A stretch of DNA of 64,000 bases, taken from assembly GCA_949130495.1 (NCBI GenBank), contig OX422215.1:533059755-533123754 (forward strand), given 5' to 3'. This stretch comes from Sambucus nigra. Lineage: Eukaryota; Streptophyta; Magnoliopsida; Dipsacales; Adoxaceae. The position numbers and the translations under genes are program-made. Within the stretch, counting starts at the first letter, position 1. Every line of letters begins with the position of its first letter. Shown here in pieces: positions 47,002 to 58,589 of the stretch. The notes beneath the pieces were generated by a model. The model did no database searches. It worked only from the letters and a program-made list of their open reading frames with translations, and was not told the DNA's origin.

Positions 47002-48681
47002 CTAAGCTCTGGTATATTTAATGGGGTTAGTCTCATGAGGAGGGCCAACTACACATTCTCGAATAAGACGAACCTGCTGCTGCCAAAGAAGGAACCAGGA
47101 TGAAGTGAATGAAGGGTGATAATCGCTGGGAGGCACATAGAGACCACCCAAACCACTGACTCTACGGAATAACCCCTGAAGAGTAAAGCTAGCACACGCC
47201 TCGGAGAATGCCTCAGAATGACTGTCGTAGGTAGGAAGAGGATGAGTATGAACACCCTGATCATAACCAAACTGTCGTCTTGCCCTCTCGGAATGATAAG
47301 ATTCCACACAGGGACCTAACTCGGTCCAAGAAGGAAGGTGACACGGTAAGGGCATCATCACCTCATTAATATGAGGACACGTGGAAACTGACCCCACTGC
47401 TGAAGGGCAATAGAAGGTTCCGCCGTCGTCGGGGAAAGAAAGCCAGTTGAAAGTACCCCCAGGGCGCCTGGTGTAAGGCCAAAACTGAAACTCCTTGATA
47501 TCATCAATCAACATTCCCAAAGACTTCTTGGGAGTTTTCTTATGCCACCGAAGAAGTCTCGCAGCGTCGCTATGACAAGCGTGAGCCCCTGAAGTAAAAT
47601 GGGGGAAATGCTCGAATAAAAAGGCCATCAAGAGAGGGGCGTTGACATGATTAGCAACATCATACCGACCGCAGGACCTCTCTACGTCTATGTGTGCTCA
47701 GTCTATCCAGGTGTAAAGAGAACCCAAGGTCAGGGCAGCCATGGGTACCGATCTACTGCGAGACAATCGTATAACCAACCTAAAAAGAAGTTCGCGAGGA
47801 CAATCTTCAGGCTTACCTGGAAGAAGGAACCGAGTCAGGAACGTAACGAGGAAAGCGGCTAAATGTGCAGGAGAGTAAAGCTTAGGACCATCCTGAGATC
47901 TGGGGGCTGCACGAGAAGTCTCCCCCTTTTGCAACTGCTCAAAGTCTCTGAACCAGTATCTTTGCCATTTGGCAAAGGAATGCTTAGAATGACCCATTAT
48001 ATTTATGGCCACATACCTCGAGCACTCTCCGAGAGCTGATCGTAACTCCCCCACCAGCTCCTGCTCTAGGGAGTCCTCGCAGTCATCAGAAAAGACCTGC
48101 TGCCCAAAGAAAGGAAGGGCGTACAACTCACATATATCTTCTAGGGTAACGGTAAATTCCCCCCAGCCCGTGACGAAGGTGTGAGACTCCATACTCCACC
48201 GAGACAATAAGAGATAGAGCGAGGAACCGTGTTTAAAGATGGTGCAGGACTTCAGACTGTTGACGGCGGTGAAGAGTCCCACCTCCCTAAGAATAACCAC
48301 GTAATCAGGAACGCTCAGAACATAATCAACCCAACTGGTCCACTCCTCTGTAGGTCCACCGGGGGTTTTAACTTCAACGTTGGAATAAGGAAAGTCACCA
48401 CGGTCAACTCGGACTCGGAGAATGGAATCCAGAGAAATAGTAGGAAGATCAGAAGACTCAGTTAACCCCGCCTGAGAATGTTCGAGAATAGCACCCGAAA
48501 TTTTTTCCCCAAAATCAGAAAGTGAAATCATGAAACTGTAAGCAGGACCAAAAAAAGGAGCTCGACGATAAGTACCAAAGTCTCGCCCTTGACGAATGCG
48601 TATATAATCCTTCCATGCCTGAGAAGAAGTTGGCGTGGCTGATGAACCACCAAGGGCCATGGGCTCAAGAAAAGAACTCAT
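47002..48681 (-). pseudogene. Plant mobile domain (PMD) region of the TE-F antisense gene
   Basis: Two open segments, 48,681-47,698 and 47,631-47,002, are in one frame across a single TGA. The first holds FPYSNVEVKTPGGPTEEW, SWVDYVLSVPDYVVIL, then the HTFVTGWGEFTVTLEDI block and RYVAINIMGHSKHSFAKWQRYW. The second starts MAFLFEHFP and has LLRWHKKTPKKSLG, QFWPYTRRPGG and SFPDDGG. PMD is known from the MAIN/MAIL1 family of plant nuclear proteins and from Mutator-like and gypsy elements. A CGA-to-TGA change would explain the stop. Confidence 0.85.
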
Positions 48682-49851
48682 CCTAGAGGGTACTCCGAGC
48701 GAAGGACCCTAGGGGTCCCCTCTCGTAAAAAAAGAGGTGGAGGCAGAAACCCCATCATAATCATTGGAAGAGCCTCTGGGCAGTGGCATGCTCTCCGTAA
48801 CACCAGTAGTCGTCGAGACACCCTGGGGCACGGAACCCCTGAGGTGATAAAAGGTCGAGACACCCCCTTCCACGAACGAGAGACCCGTAGATGCGAGGCC
48901 AAGTCGCGAGACCTCCGACCGCTGACGAGAGGCCACCGTGCTGCCATAAGTGGAAACCCCCATTTCAGAAAGGGTGAAAGGCATCGAGACACCTGAGGTC
49001 GATATGCTTGCATCAGCACTAATACCTGCCGAGACACCCCCTTGCATGGGCGAGAGACCCACATGCACCAGATCAAGCGCCGAGACCCCCCTCCAAACGT
49101 AACTGATTTGCGCGACGGAACCCAAGTCAACGGGCGTGAGACCCGCGGACGAGGGGACTGTCCGCCCCAGGCCCTCGTCATCAGCACTGCGCGAGATACC
49201 CTTGTGCAAATATGAGGGATGAAATTCTTGAACCGAGACATCTCCCTCAACGCTATCGATTTGCTTATCGGAGCCCAAACCATCAGGCGAGAGACCCGAG
49301 GATGAGAGAATCGTCCGTCCTGGGCCCTCTTTGACAACGCTGCGCGAGATACCCTTATGCAAATATAAGGTATGAACTTCTTGAACCGAGATATTGGACC
49401 CCAAACCAACAGGCAAGAGACCCGAGGACGAGAGAACCGTCTGCCCCGGGCTCTCGTCGACAACGCCTCTCGAGATACCTCTTTCCGCGATAGAAACTTT
49501 TTCAGCAACCATCTCAACAAAAAAACCTAGCCCCATGCTCGAGACACCCCCTGCCATCAGTGGAGCCTCGGGCGAGATGTCCCTTCCTACAGAAGAACTC
49601 AAATTAATATCCGTGTACGCCAAAGGCAAGGGCGAGGAACCCACGAGGGTTCTCGACCCAAAATCTGAAGAGGTGAGTACTGAGGACAAGACGTCGACGC
49701 CGCTGGTCGGGCGGAATGAGGTGTCATCGACGATGGGTATTTCGTCCATGGAATCGTTAGAAATGATTGATGAAGAGGGTATAGAGGTGGGAATATTGAG
49801 GGTTTTAGAGTTGCTTACATTTGGATAAACCTTCGTTGGTTTAGGATCCAT

Positions 49852-50275
49852 GGATGAGAGGGTATGATAGTTGGGAAGGTTAGAGCAAAAAAAGGAGGAG
49901 ATGGGTGGCTATGGGGTTTTAAAAAAAACCCCTTTCTCACTTTCTCTCACTATAAACCCAAAGATGCTTATGTTTTTTTATTGAAGAAGATGAAGGACCC
50001 CAAGATAAGGGGCTTATGTTTTTTGCACCAAAATGGGAAAACGTGCAGGAAGGCAAAAAGGCGATGACCTTTTTTTCCCAAATGATGAGATGACAGTTCC
50101 CACACTGACGCGTGGGTTTTCAAAAATTGAAAATCTCGGATAAAGGAACACAGAAGTTAATGATCCTAGGATCCCTATATATATATATATATATATAAAA
50201 TTGTTGAAACCAGATTTATAGCGTACAAAGTTTTTTTAGTCTACCCAACCAAAAAATCTTTGCACGAGGGGGTAA
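49852..50275 (-). other. Upstream region of the TE-F antisense gene, ending in the polypurine tract
   Basis: No coding frame. On the minus strand it would carry the antisense promoter: TTTATAG near 49,950 and an AT run at 50,177-50,198 are weak candidates. On the plus strand ACGAGGGGGTAA (50,264-50,275) is the polypurine tract right before the 3' LTR. Confidence 0.6.
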
Positions 50276-52566
50276 TGTAGAAGGGTGCTATCAACAGAAA
50301 AAGCAAACGAAATAAAAAATACTTTCTCTTATTAGTGACACCCGAGAGGTACCCGCGAGGGTCACCAAGAAGCCCAAAAGCCATTATAAAGTATCAGCAC
50401 TACCTCAGGCGTCAGCGCCACTTCAGGCGTCAGCGCCACTTCAAGCGTCAGCGCCACTTCGAGCGACGGCGCCACTCTGAGCGTCGGCGCCGCAATAAGG
50501 GTCGGCGCCGGTTCGAGCTTCGGCGCCGCGACAAGGGTCGGTGCCGCCTCACATGTTAGCGCCGGTTCAAGCATCAGCGCTACCTCAGGCGTCAGCACCA
50601 CTTCAAGCGTCAGTGCCACTTCGAGCGTCGGCTCCACTCCGAGCGTCGGCACCGCGACAAGGGTCGGCACCGCCTCACATGCCAGCGCTGATTCAAGTAT
50701 CAACGCCACTTCGAGCGTCGGCGCCACGACAAAGGTCGGCGCCACTTCGAGCGTCGGCACCACGACAAAGGTCGGCGCCGCCTCACATGCCAGCACCGAT
50801 TCAAGTATCTGCGCCACTCCGAGCATTGGGCCACTTCAAGCATCGGCGCCACGACGAAGGTCGGCGCCACTTCGAGCGTCGACGCCACGACAATGGTCGG
50901 CGCCGCCTCACATGTCAGCGCCGATTCAAGCATCAGCGCCACTTCAAGCGTCAGCACCACTTCGAGCGTCGGCACCGCGACAAGGGTCGGCGCAGATTCA
51001 AGCAACATCGCCACTTCCAGCGTCGGCGCCACTTTGAGCATCGGCGCCGCGACAAGGGTCGGCGCCGCCTCACATGTCAGCGCCGATTCAAGTATCAGCG
51101 CCACTTCGAGCGTCGGTGCCACTCCGAGCGTCAGCGCCACTCCGAGCGTCGGCGCCGCCTCACATGTCAGCGCCAATTCAAGTATCAGCGCTACTTCGAG
51201 CGTCGGCGCCACGACGAGGGTCGGCGCCGCGACAGGGGTCAGCGCCAATTCAAGCATCAGCGCTACCTCAAGTATCAGCTCTACTTCGAACGTCAACGCC
51301 ACTTCAAGTGTCGACGCCGCTTCAAGCGTCAGAACCGCGTCACGTGTCGACGCCACTGCAAGTGTCGGTGCCACTTCAAATACCGGCGCCGATGCAAGGG
51401 TCTGCGCTGCCGCAAAGGTCGGCGCCGTTTCAAGTGCCAGCGCCGCTTCGTGGGCCACTGCAGTAATGACAGTTGAGAGAGTCGGCGTCACCGCAAGAGT
51501 CAGCGCCACTGCAAGGGTCACTGCAGAAATGTTATTCGAGAAGTCCTGCTACAGGAGTTTTCATCATGAAACAACAGTCTCTAAATGAACAACACTAACA
51601 CTTTACTTTCTTGTACAGGTAGCCTAGTCGACCAAGCAGGGCTCGAACAGGCACCTTGGGACCTCCTGGGAGTTTTGGCTTGGCGGCTGAGGGACAAGGT
51701 ATGTTGAGCAAGATCAACCACTTAGCACAATAGGATTGAGAGAATACTAGTAGGAAGACCCAGAAGTCACTCGAGACTACGCACACTGCACACTTGGTCA
51801 CAAGTGAAGTGAGCAGCCAAAGAGCTGGTTACTCACAATAAAAATAAACTCTTTACAAGAAAATGACTTTTCCAGAAGAGGGGGTCCTCGAGGTCCCTCT
51901 CAAGAAAAATAACACTTTTAGAGGGGAGGAGGCCTTAAGGTCTCCTCTCTCAAAGATTTGCAAAATTTCACCACAAGTTACCGTTTCAAAAGATAACTAC
52001 CAAAATCTGCTATTTTGTCTCCATTAGGGGACATATGTGCTTTTTGAGTTTTGGTCGGCGCCAGGTGGCGTCTGCGGAGGGGACAGGCAGGCTGCCTGCA
52101 GGTAGGGACAAATGGTACACTTCAGACATTGTTCCCCACAAACTCTCTCAATTTTGGCGCCCAAAATTTCCAGCTCACCCCTAACACCCATGTATAAATA
52201 GACCTCTGGGCAAGGTAAAAAAGATATATAGAAAATTGCACTGTTACTCTGCTAAAATATCACCAGACCTACCTAGTATTCTCTCCCTGCTCATTCTCTT
52301 AGTGCTGAGTGCCTTGCTCCTTCACTCCCCACTGACAGCCATCACTCTCAGGTGTTTCCCTTAAGAAAATTGCTATTTTTGCGGTGAAAGTTCATCTTCT
52401 TACAGGGAGTGAGTTGAAGCTTGAGTTCCATTGTTACCAGAAGGAGAAGTTTTCTTCAGAAGTTGCACCAGGAGACCTTGAAGACTTGCAGACAGCGTCC
52501 ATTGGAGTGGGTCACGCCTCACCCTTTCCAGTTATTCATAGACCCCAGTCTCACTACCCTCCTACA
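50276..52566 (+). repeat. TE-F 3' LTR (2,291 bp)
   Basis: Same layout as the 5' copy: TGTAGAAGGG start, minisatellite (about 50,393-51,528), palindromes (about 51,875-51,952), TATAAATA at 52,193-52,200, end CCTCCTACA. It is followed by the AAAAT duplication and then the right arm of SL-2. Confidence 0.95.
50393..51528. repeat. 18-bp GC-rich minisatellite in TE-F 3' LTR
   Basis: Counterpart of the array in the 5' LTR, similar in length, with several unit-level differences between the two copies, as expected for repeat slippage or conversion after insertion. Confidence 0.95.
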
Positions 52567-52571
52567 AAAAT

Positions 52572-54687
52572 CATCAACCATCATCAACAACCACGAAATC
52601 AGACCCTACAAATCATAAGGCAAGTGGTTATTTGCAAAATAAATTGAGTTATAATACCCATATTTAAGCTTTATGAAGAACATGGTTTTTATGATATTTT
52701 TGGGAGAAAAACAATTGATTATGATCCATGATTGGTAGGGATTGCATGTAGAACGTTTTTTGATCTCCAAATATTCTGATATCATAGAAAACTAGATGAT
52801 TGAATCGAACTAAAAATCTGGAATTATGATGAAAGATGTAAAGAATGTATTTTTAGGGTTCTTGAATATTAGTAAGATTTTTAGTTAATTTGGCCAAGAT
52901 TTATGATGATGTTGTTGTTGTAAATCGTTAGTAATCATCCCAGAACATGTAGGAATGATTAGAAATTGTTGGTTGCAAATATGGTGGACTATCATGAAAG
53001 ATAGATAGATAAAAATGGTGAAACCCGCATGAAGAAGACGAACTGGGTCTGTCACTGCTTGATCGATCGATCGACCCTTGAATGTCGATCGATTGAGAAG
53101 TCGATCGATCAACCTCATCCCATGGATCGATCGACCCTGCCTGGACTCTAGAGAATTTTGTAAATAAATTTCCTTTTAATTACCACCGCTTAATGGGAAC
53201 ATTAGTGATGATATTTTACCTATGAGGAGACTTCATAAATACCAGTAGGTGTACCGTGAGATGTTCTTCATAAATAATTGAGTGGGAATTTTGGAGAAAC
53301 GGACCGACGGGAAAAAGATCGATTTAGCCGTATGTTGGGATTGAGAGGATTTAGCTACGGAAGGAGTGAGAGTAAATTTCGGGAAAAATACCAGTAGGTT
53401 AAAGTTAACTACTAAATTAAGGGAGGGGTAACTAGGGCCCTTAGAGTTGCGTGAATACTCAAATAAATACAATAGTGAAATAAATTGTAAATTAATGAGT
53501 ACGGTGAATATAAGTAAAATATATTACGTATGGGCATGATTTGATAGGTCGGGTGTGTACCTACTGAATTATATAAAAGTTTGGGTTAAGAGAATTTTAC
53601 CAAAATTAATTATGTTAGGGACAATGTGACATTTCGAACTAACATAAGGTTATTATATGTTTGGGGTCGATGAAAAATGCCAAACCAAACTTTAAACTGG
53701 TGTCGCGATGAAAGAGTCCCAAACCAGAATATGTATATATATTCATATTTTTAAATAGTTGGGGTTAATGGATCATTTCGAACCAACTCTTACTTGGGGT
53801 CGATGAATCATTCCAAACCAAGAGTCCTTTATGTGGGGTAAAAGGATATATTAGTGATATCTGATATTAAGTACATGATTGTGTGAAAAAATGTATTCTA
53901 TGTGCATAATCTACAGATTGAGAATAGTAGATAATGAAATGAATTGTAAATATCTTAGTAATAATTTATAGCGTGATGTAATTATTACAAGCATAAGGAT
54001 AACGAGCAGTAAATAAGTTACCTACGCTTATGGGTAGTATAACTAGGTGAACTACGTGTCCTCGTTAGACATACACTATAGAAGTGAGGTGAGGAAGTTC
54101 AAGGGAGTTGTGCGAAACTTTAATATGTGTAATCAATAACTCAATTGTGATAACTGCTTGCAAAATATTTTCAAATGTTTTGAGTACTAACTCGTGCTAT
54201 GTAAAATCTTTTAAAAACCTTTTAGGTGCCCAGCCACAGGGACACCCAATGTGATTTCATTCCAGGGATTTGGGAGCTGCAGCACGTGTGGATATTGCAG
54301 GGATTGTTTAGACGTTTCCTCTTTTTCAGTTCTAGTGCAGGATCTCAGTTTTAGTATTCTTAGTTGGGACATGTTGTCCTATATTTACTTTTACAGTTAT
54401 TCTGATTTTGGATTTTGAGATGTCCTTTATTGGCCGTGGTTTTCGGCAAGAGCTTACCTGCATTCAGTTATTTATGCAACTGTTTTTATTACTAGACTTG
54501 TAATGTGCTTGTATAGATTATTTGTTTTGCTTAAGAAAGATAAAATTTGTCAATCGCTCAATTTCACTTAGGTGGTTAGTAACTTAAAAAGTTTTCGACA
54601 GTGATGCTAAGAATGAACCATTTCAGAAACATGTTTAAATTAAATTAAGGCTTGATCACCCAAGGTTTAATTGGGCGGGGTGTCACA
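52572..54687 (+). repeat. Right arm of SL-2
   Basis: AT-rich LTR sequence with no gene. It has a cluster of CGATCGATC motifs at about 53,060-53,140 also found in SL-1, and GATGAAWMATKCCAAACCA-like direct repeats near 53,660-53,825. The 3' part (54,220-54,687) is the most similar to SL-1. Confidence 0.85.
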
Positions 54688-56240
54688 CATCATGCAACAT
54701 TATCGGCTGTTAGTATGAGTGATTCTGTTTATTATGATCATAATATGGATATCATGGAGGATGTCGAAGAGTTGATTGACATGGTGGAGGCTATAAAAGA
54801 AGACTTCATAGGAAATGCATAAGTTTTTCAGAAGTTTCCTGTAGATGCGGAGAAACCACTGTATAAAAGATATAAAAGGTTTACAAGGTTATCCTATATC
54901 ATCAAGCTATTTAATTTTAAATCCAAAAGTAGGATGTATGATAAATGCTTTTCAAATCTACTGTCAATCATTACCGATATGTTTCCTGATGACAATGCAT
55001 TGCCTTCATCCGATAAGGAAAACGTTGATTATCTGTATTTGGAATGAACGTTGAGAAGATACATGCATGATCTAATGATTGTATATTCGATATAAAAGAG
55101 TATAATGAAGACATTGAATGCACCACTTGTGGAACATCCAGATTTAAGAAAAAGAAGAACTTCTTAGAATAAAAAAGGGATGAGGGGAAACACGGTGTTA
55201 TTGTGAAAGTGTTATGGTACTTTCCACCCATTTCGAGATTTTAAAGGTAGTTTCAATCTGTAGAGACTGTTAAGTCTCTAATATGGCATGTAGATGATAT
55301 AATTATTGATGGTTTGTTGCATCACCTAGAAGACACACCAACTTGGAAATTAGTTAATGAAAAGGGCCCCAATTTTGTAGTAAAACCAAGAAACCTTCGA
55401 TTAGCACTATCAGCAGATGAAATCAATCCTCATAGTTCCTTTAGTAATAGGTATAGTTATTAGACGGTCATGTTAAACACATATAACTTTGAACCAGAGT
55501 TGTGTATGAAGAGAAATTTTACGATATTGACTATATTAATATCGGGTCCAAAACAATTGGGGAATAATATAATTCTTAATTTGGCTCCGTTGGTAGAAAA
55601 TTTGAATACCTTATGGCATGAAGGAATCAAAGCCTACGACACCTTTCGACAAGAATCTTTACATTGCGAATAATACTATTGTGGATAATTAATGATTTTC
55701 CAACATATGGATATTTATCTAGAAGTGTTGTTCAGGGATATAATGCCTGTCGAATATGTGTGAAAAAACTTATTCCACCAGATTAGAACACCGTGGCAAG
55801 TGCGTTTATATGGAACATAAGAGATAATTTCCACAAAAGCATCTATTTCAAAGCCAGAAGAAAGGCTATTAATGGCGAGCAAGAGTTCTGATCCTCCCCT
55901 AAACCTTTAAGAAATGAACAAGTATTGATAAAAGTTAGGATACTTAATGTTTTATAGCGAAATAAGGTAAAAATGGTGAAGGCATTTGATTTGATCAAAT
56001 CATTAAAGTGTAAGAGACCAAGGAAGGTAGCTAATTATTATGAAAAGGGCGGTCATAGTAGATATGGGGTTGAAAATTTTTGGAGGAAGAAATCAATATA
56101 TTTTGAACTTCCTTATTATAAGGATTTTCCTATTCTACATAACTTAGATGTTATGCATATTGAAAAGAATGCTTGTGATAATATTATTGGAACCTTTCTT
56201 TATATTCTGGGAAAAATGAAAGATGGGGTGAAGTGTTGAC
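54688..56240 (+). pseudogene. TE-E TNP2 transposase, central region
   Basis: Resumes in the frame of the N-terminal exon after SL-2. A linker ends ITDMFPDDNALPSSD (about 54,970-55,015). The TNP2 core follows in broken frames: CTTCGTSRFKKKKN (about 55,110-55,155), VLWYFPPISRF, NLRLALSADEINPH and ISGPKQLGNNIILNLAPLVE (55,541-55,600), then LINDFPTYGYLS (about 55,690). Frame 55,973-56,239 gives ENFWRKKSIYFELPYYKDF and the family hallmark HNLDVMHIEKNACDNIIGT. TNP2 cuts and joins the element ends. At least six stops or shifts show it is inactive. Confidence 0.88.
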
Positions 56241-57310
56241 TCGACCTTAAAGAAATGGGATTAAGAAGTTAGTTTGTACCACGACTTAATGAAAAAGGTA
56301 CATACTTATCGCCAACATGTTATACGTTATCGATACAGGAAAGAAAAATATTCTGCCAAATTTTGCATGACCTTAAGGTTCCAAATGAGTTATCTTTTAA
56401 TTTTAGAAGCCATGCCTTTATGTATTTGAAATTGTATGGCTTGAAGTCTCACGATTTCCATATTCTACTGCAACAACTTCTTCCAATTGTAATTCGATCA
56501 GTGTTGCAAAATATGTGAGATATGTGATCATGAGAGAATGGTTTTTCTTCAATGTACTTTGTGCCAAAGTATTGGATGTGCAAAAACTAAACGAAATTTA
56601 GAATGAAATTGTGATCACATTGTGTTTGCTTGAAAAATACTTTCCACCATCCTTCTTTGACATTATGGTGTATTCAATGTTGCATCTTGTGAGGGAGGTC
56701 GAACTTTGTTATCCTGTTTTCTATCGATGGATGTAGCCAATTAAAAGGTTAGATCATTCTACTTTATTATCATGTATTAATATAAGTAAATAAGTGTGCC
56801 GATTTAGCTTTTTTTTAAATGTTTAGGTACATAAAAGTATTAAAGGGTTATGTAAGAAATCATAATCGCCCAGAAGGTTGTATTGCTCAATGATACATAG
56901 CAGAAGAAGTTACTGAGTTTTATTCTGAGTTCTTATCGGAATTAAATGCAATTGTAATTACTGTGAGTAAAGATGATGATAAACCTATAATAAGTTCGGA
57001 TGTTGTTGAAGTTCATTGCATGTCCTTAGAGCAGGCACATCTTCATGTGTTACATAACACAAATGACGTTCGACCTTATATAGAGTATGACTTTTCTAAT
57101 TTTCCATTAATATGAAGTTACATCGTCACATACTTATCTCTTGATATATTAATAACTAATGATGTGTTACTTATCAATAACGTGTTAGGTAGCATGAATA
57201 GTACTGGAAAGAAACCCATCTTCTAAAATGGACAAATAAAAAGTGGCTTGAAGATGCACACAATCCGCACCTTTATCCATTGGTTACGTAAAAGGGTATG
57301 ATTAATTTAG
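56241..57310 (+). pseudogene. TE-E DUF4218 region of TNP2
   Basis: LDLKEMGLRS, GLKSHDFHILLQQLLPIVIR (about 56,440-56,495), VTLCLLEKYFPPSFFDIMVY-like text in shifted frames (about 56,610-56,675), and after an apparent intron near 56,750-56,826, YIKVLKGYVRNHNRPEGCIA (about 56,828-56,890). NDVRPYIEYD near 57,063 and KTFIxW-like text near 57,260 continue the normal order. Broken by stops. Confidence 0.82.
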
Positions 57311-57619
57311 GGACATGTTGACTTCACCACCACTTTAATTTTCATTTGACATTAACAATTTTTTCTTTTTCTTTTAAACAATGACACTATTTTGTTATTT
57401 ATTAGTTGAAAAGTATAAACACTTATAAAATCCTTGTGAAAAATAATGTCGAAGTCTAATACCAACAAGTGAAAAATAGTGGCAAAGTCTAAAGTAAAAC
57501 TAAATAACAAGTAAACTCTAATGATAATAACTAAAGTGGGAGTAAAGATGAAATATCCCATTACTTTAATATGTTAATTTGAGTTTTGTTTTATAAGTAA
57601 CTAAATTTTTTATATTAAT

Positions 57620-58060
57620 AGGTTGTGCTAGAAGAACAAATACCAAACAACAATATCTCAGATGACTTAAAATGGATTGCGATGGAACTCATCGATACGT
57701 CATCAAAGTTCATAGATATGCCATTAATGGTCGAGTAAACTAAAACAGTGGAGTAGTCCTAGTTGCTAAGATGCTACAGATAACTAGTGCAAAAGATAAC
57801 AACCTTGTTCGTACTGATATGATTTTCTATGGTGTTATAAGGGAGATATGGATACTTGAGTATATTTCAATTCAGATTCCTTTATTTAAGTGCGATTGGG
57901 CTGACAACAAAAATAGAATAAACATAGACGATCCTGGTTTCACATCTGTCAATCTTGATAGAGTTGGTCATACATCTGATTCTTTCCTCACCAAATGAAT
58001 CCTAAATATTCAATCGTATTGTCAACTCCTCAAAAGGATTAATATGATAAATATAATGAA
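57620..58060 (+). pseudogene. TE-E DUF4216 region of TNP2
   Basis: MIFYGVIREIWILEYISIQI, PLFKCDWADNKNRINIDDPG and FTSVNLDRVGHTSDSFL (57,810-57,995) match the DUF4216 module that closes TNP2 proteins. After it, 58,060-58,590 is AT-rich with no gene and separates the two CACTA genes. The interval 57,310-57,620 between this and DUF4218 is also noncoding, probably an intron. Confidence 0.82.
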
Positions 58061-58589
58061 GATGATCTCAATGATGGATGTCTCAGGGATGATATTTGCA
58101 CCAAAGTCTTGACAACTATTGAATCTTTTGAAGTGGTTGAGGAATATTCTGAAACTTATATGCGTGAAGATTGTGAGGGGACATTGATAGATAATACACT
58201 TACAAAATTTTGTTAGACGATGTTATGATTCTCAATGGACGACACCTATATATATTATTATGAATAGTTAGATATGTTTGAATTGTTCTTTATTATTATT
58301 TATAGTTTCTTAAAAATGTAAGCTTATTGGGTGACATTGTCCAATTTTTTTGTTCTTTGTGTGGAACTTACCACAACTGATTGTCGAGAACTGAATGTAT
58401 GGAATATGGGCTTTGTGACATTTGTTCTAGACTATGGCTTAATATTTGCATCTTAATGTTTTGACAATTGCGTTCTTATACATTTTAATTAATATAGAAT
58501 AAAATGATGCATTTTTGAGTATTTACGACTTACTTGTATTAATGACATCTATATTGTCACTCTTTTCTATCTTTGAGATCAAGCAGTTC

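Larger units (their letters stand above)
43243..49851 (-). pseudogene. TE-F antisense multi-exon gene encoding a plant mobile domain protein
   Basis: The start is the ATG at 49,851 (MDPKPTKVYPNVSNSKTLN). Residues 1-380 are Ser-rich with three repeats beginning GISR at residues 125, 167 and 218. After one in-frame TAG (48,709-48,711) comes the plant mobile domain (48,681-47,002, one in-frame TGA at 47,698): WSMESHTFVTGWGEFT then LEDICELYALPFFG is the hallmark. A basic tail KSKRQPKSKGK follows, then short Ser/Pro/Thr-rich exons bounded by GT..AG: 46,010-46,117, 45,859-45,918, 45,683-45,775, 45,447-45,611, 45,303-45,368, 45,155-45,244, then six repeated 57-bp exons. The last exon starts at 43,983 and, past a TAG at 43,453, ends at 43,243 in a coiled coil. 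The function of such proteins in elements is unknown. Confidence 0.8.
33810..52566 (+). mobile_element. TE-F: 18.76-kb Tat-lineage Ty3/gypsy element with antisense PMD gene
   Basis: LTRs of 2,294 and 2,291 bp start TGTAGAAGGGTGCTATC and end CTACCCTCCTACA. Target duplications AAAAT (33,805-33,809 and 52,567-52,571) are perfect. Inside are a primer site (36,104), gag-PR-RT-dual RNase H-integrase (36,139-42,500), an antisense gene (43,243-49,851) and a polypurine tract (50,264-50,275). LTR copies differ by a few percent by eye outside the minisatellite, and pol is broken only at a handful of points. It is the youngest insertion in the window. The size and layout fit large Tat/Ogre-type elements. 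Confidence 0.95.
33129..54687 (+). mobile_element. SL-2: solo LTR (2.8 kb) split by TE-F
   Basis: Starts TGTAATACTCCGTAATT at 33,129 and ends GGGCGGGGTGTCACA at 54,687, flanked by the perfect duplication CATCA (33,124-33,128 and 54,688-54,692). Removing TE-F and one copy of its duplication leaves 2,797 bp with no internal genes: a solo LTR. The end and the block CCTTTTAGGTGCCCAGCCAC (about 54,220) match SL-1 in reverse. The left arm (33,129-33,809) has a roughly 45-bp repeat in three copies at 33,160-33,299. The right arm (52,572-54,687) has no gene. Confidence 0.92.

Noticed and set aside
46619..47005. 128-codon plus-strand open frame
   Set aside because: Opposite-strand shadow of the basic tail exon of the antisense gene.
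48678..49520. 280-codon minus-strand open frame
   Set aside because: Alternative frame of the N-terminal part of the TE-F antisense gene; the 380-codon frame 48,709-49,851 starts with Met and continues in frame into the mobile domain.
52384..52647. 87-codon open frame crossing the end of the TE-F 3' LTR
   Set aside because: It reads through the LTR/SL-2 junction and has its counterpart in the 5' LTR leading into the primer site; no coding evidence.
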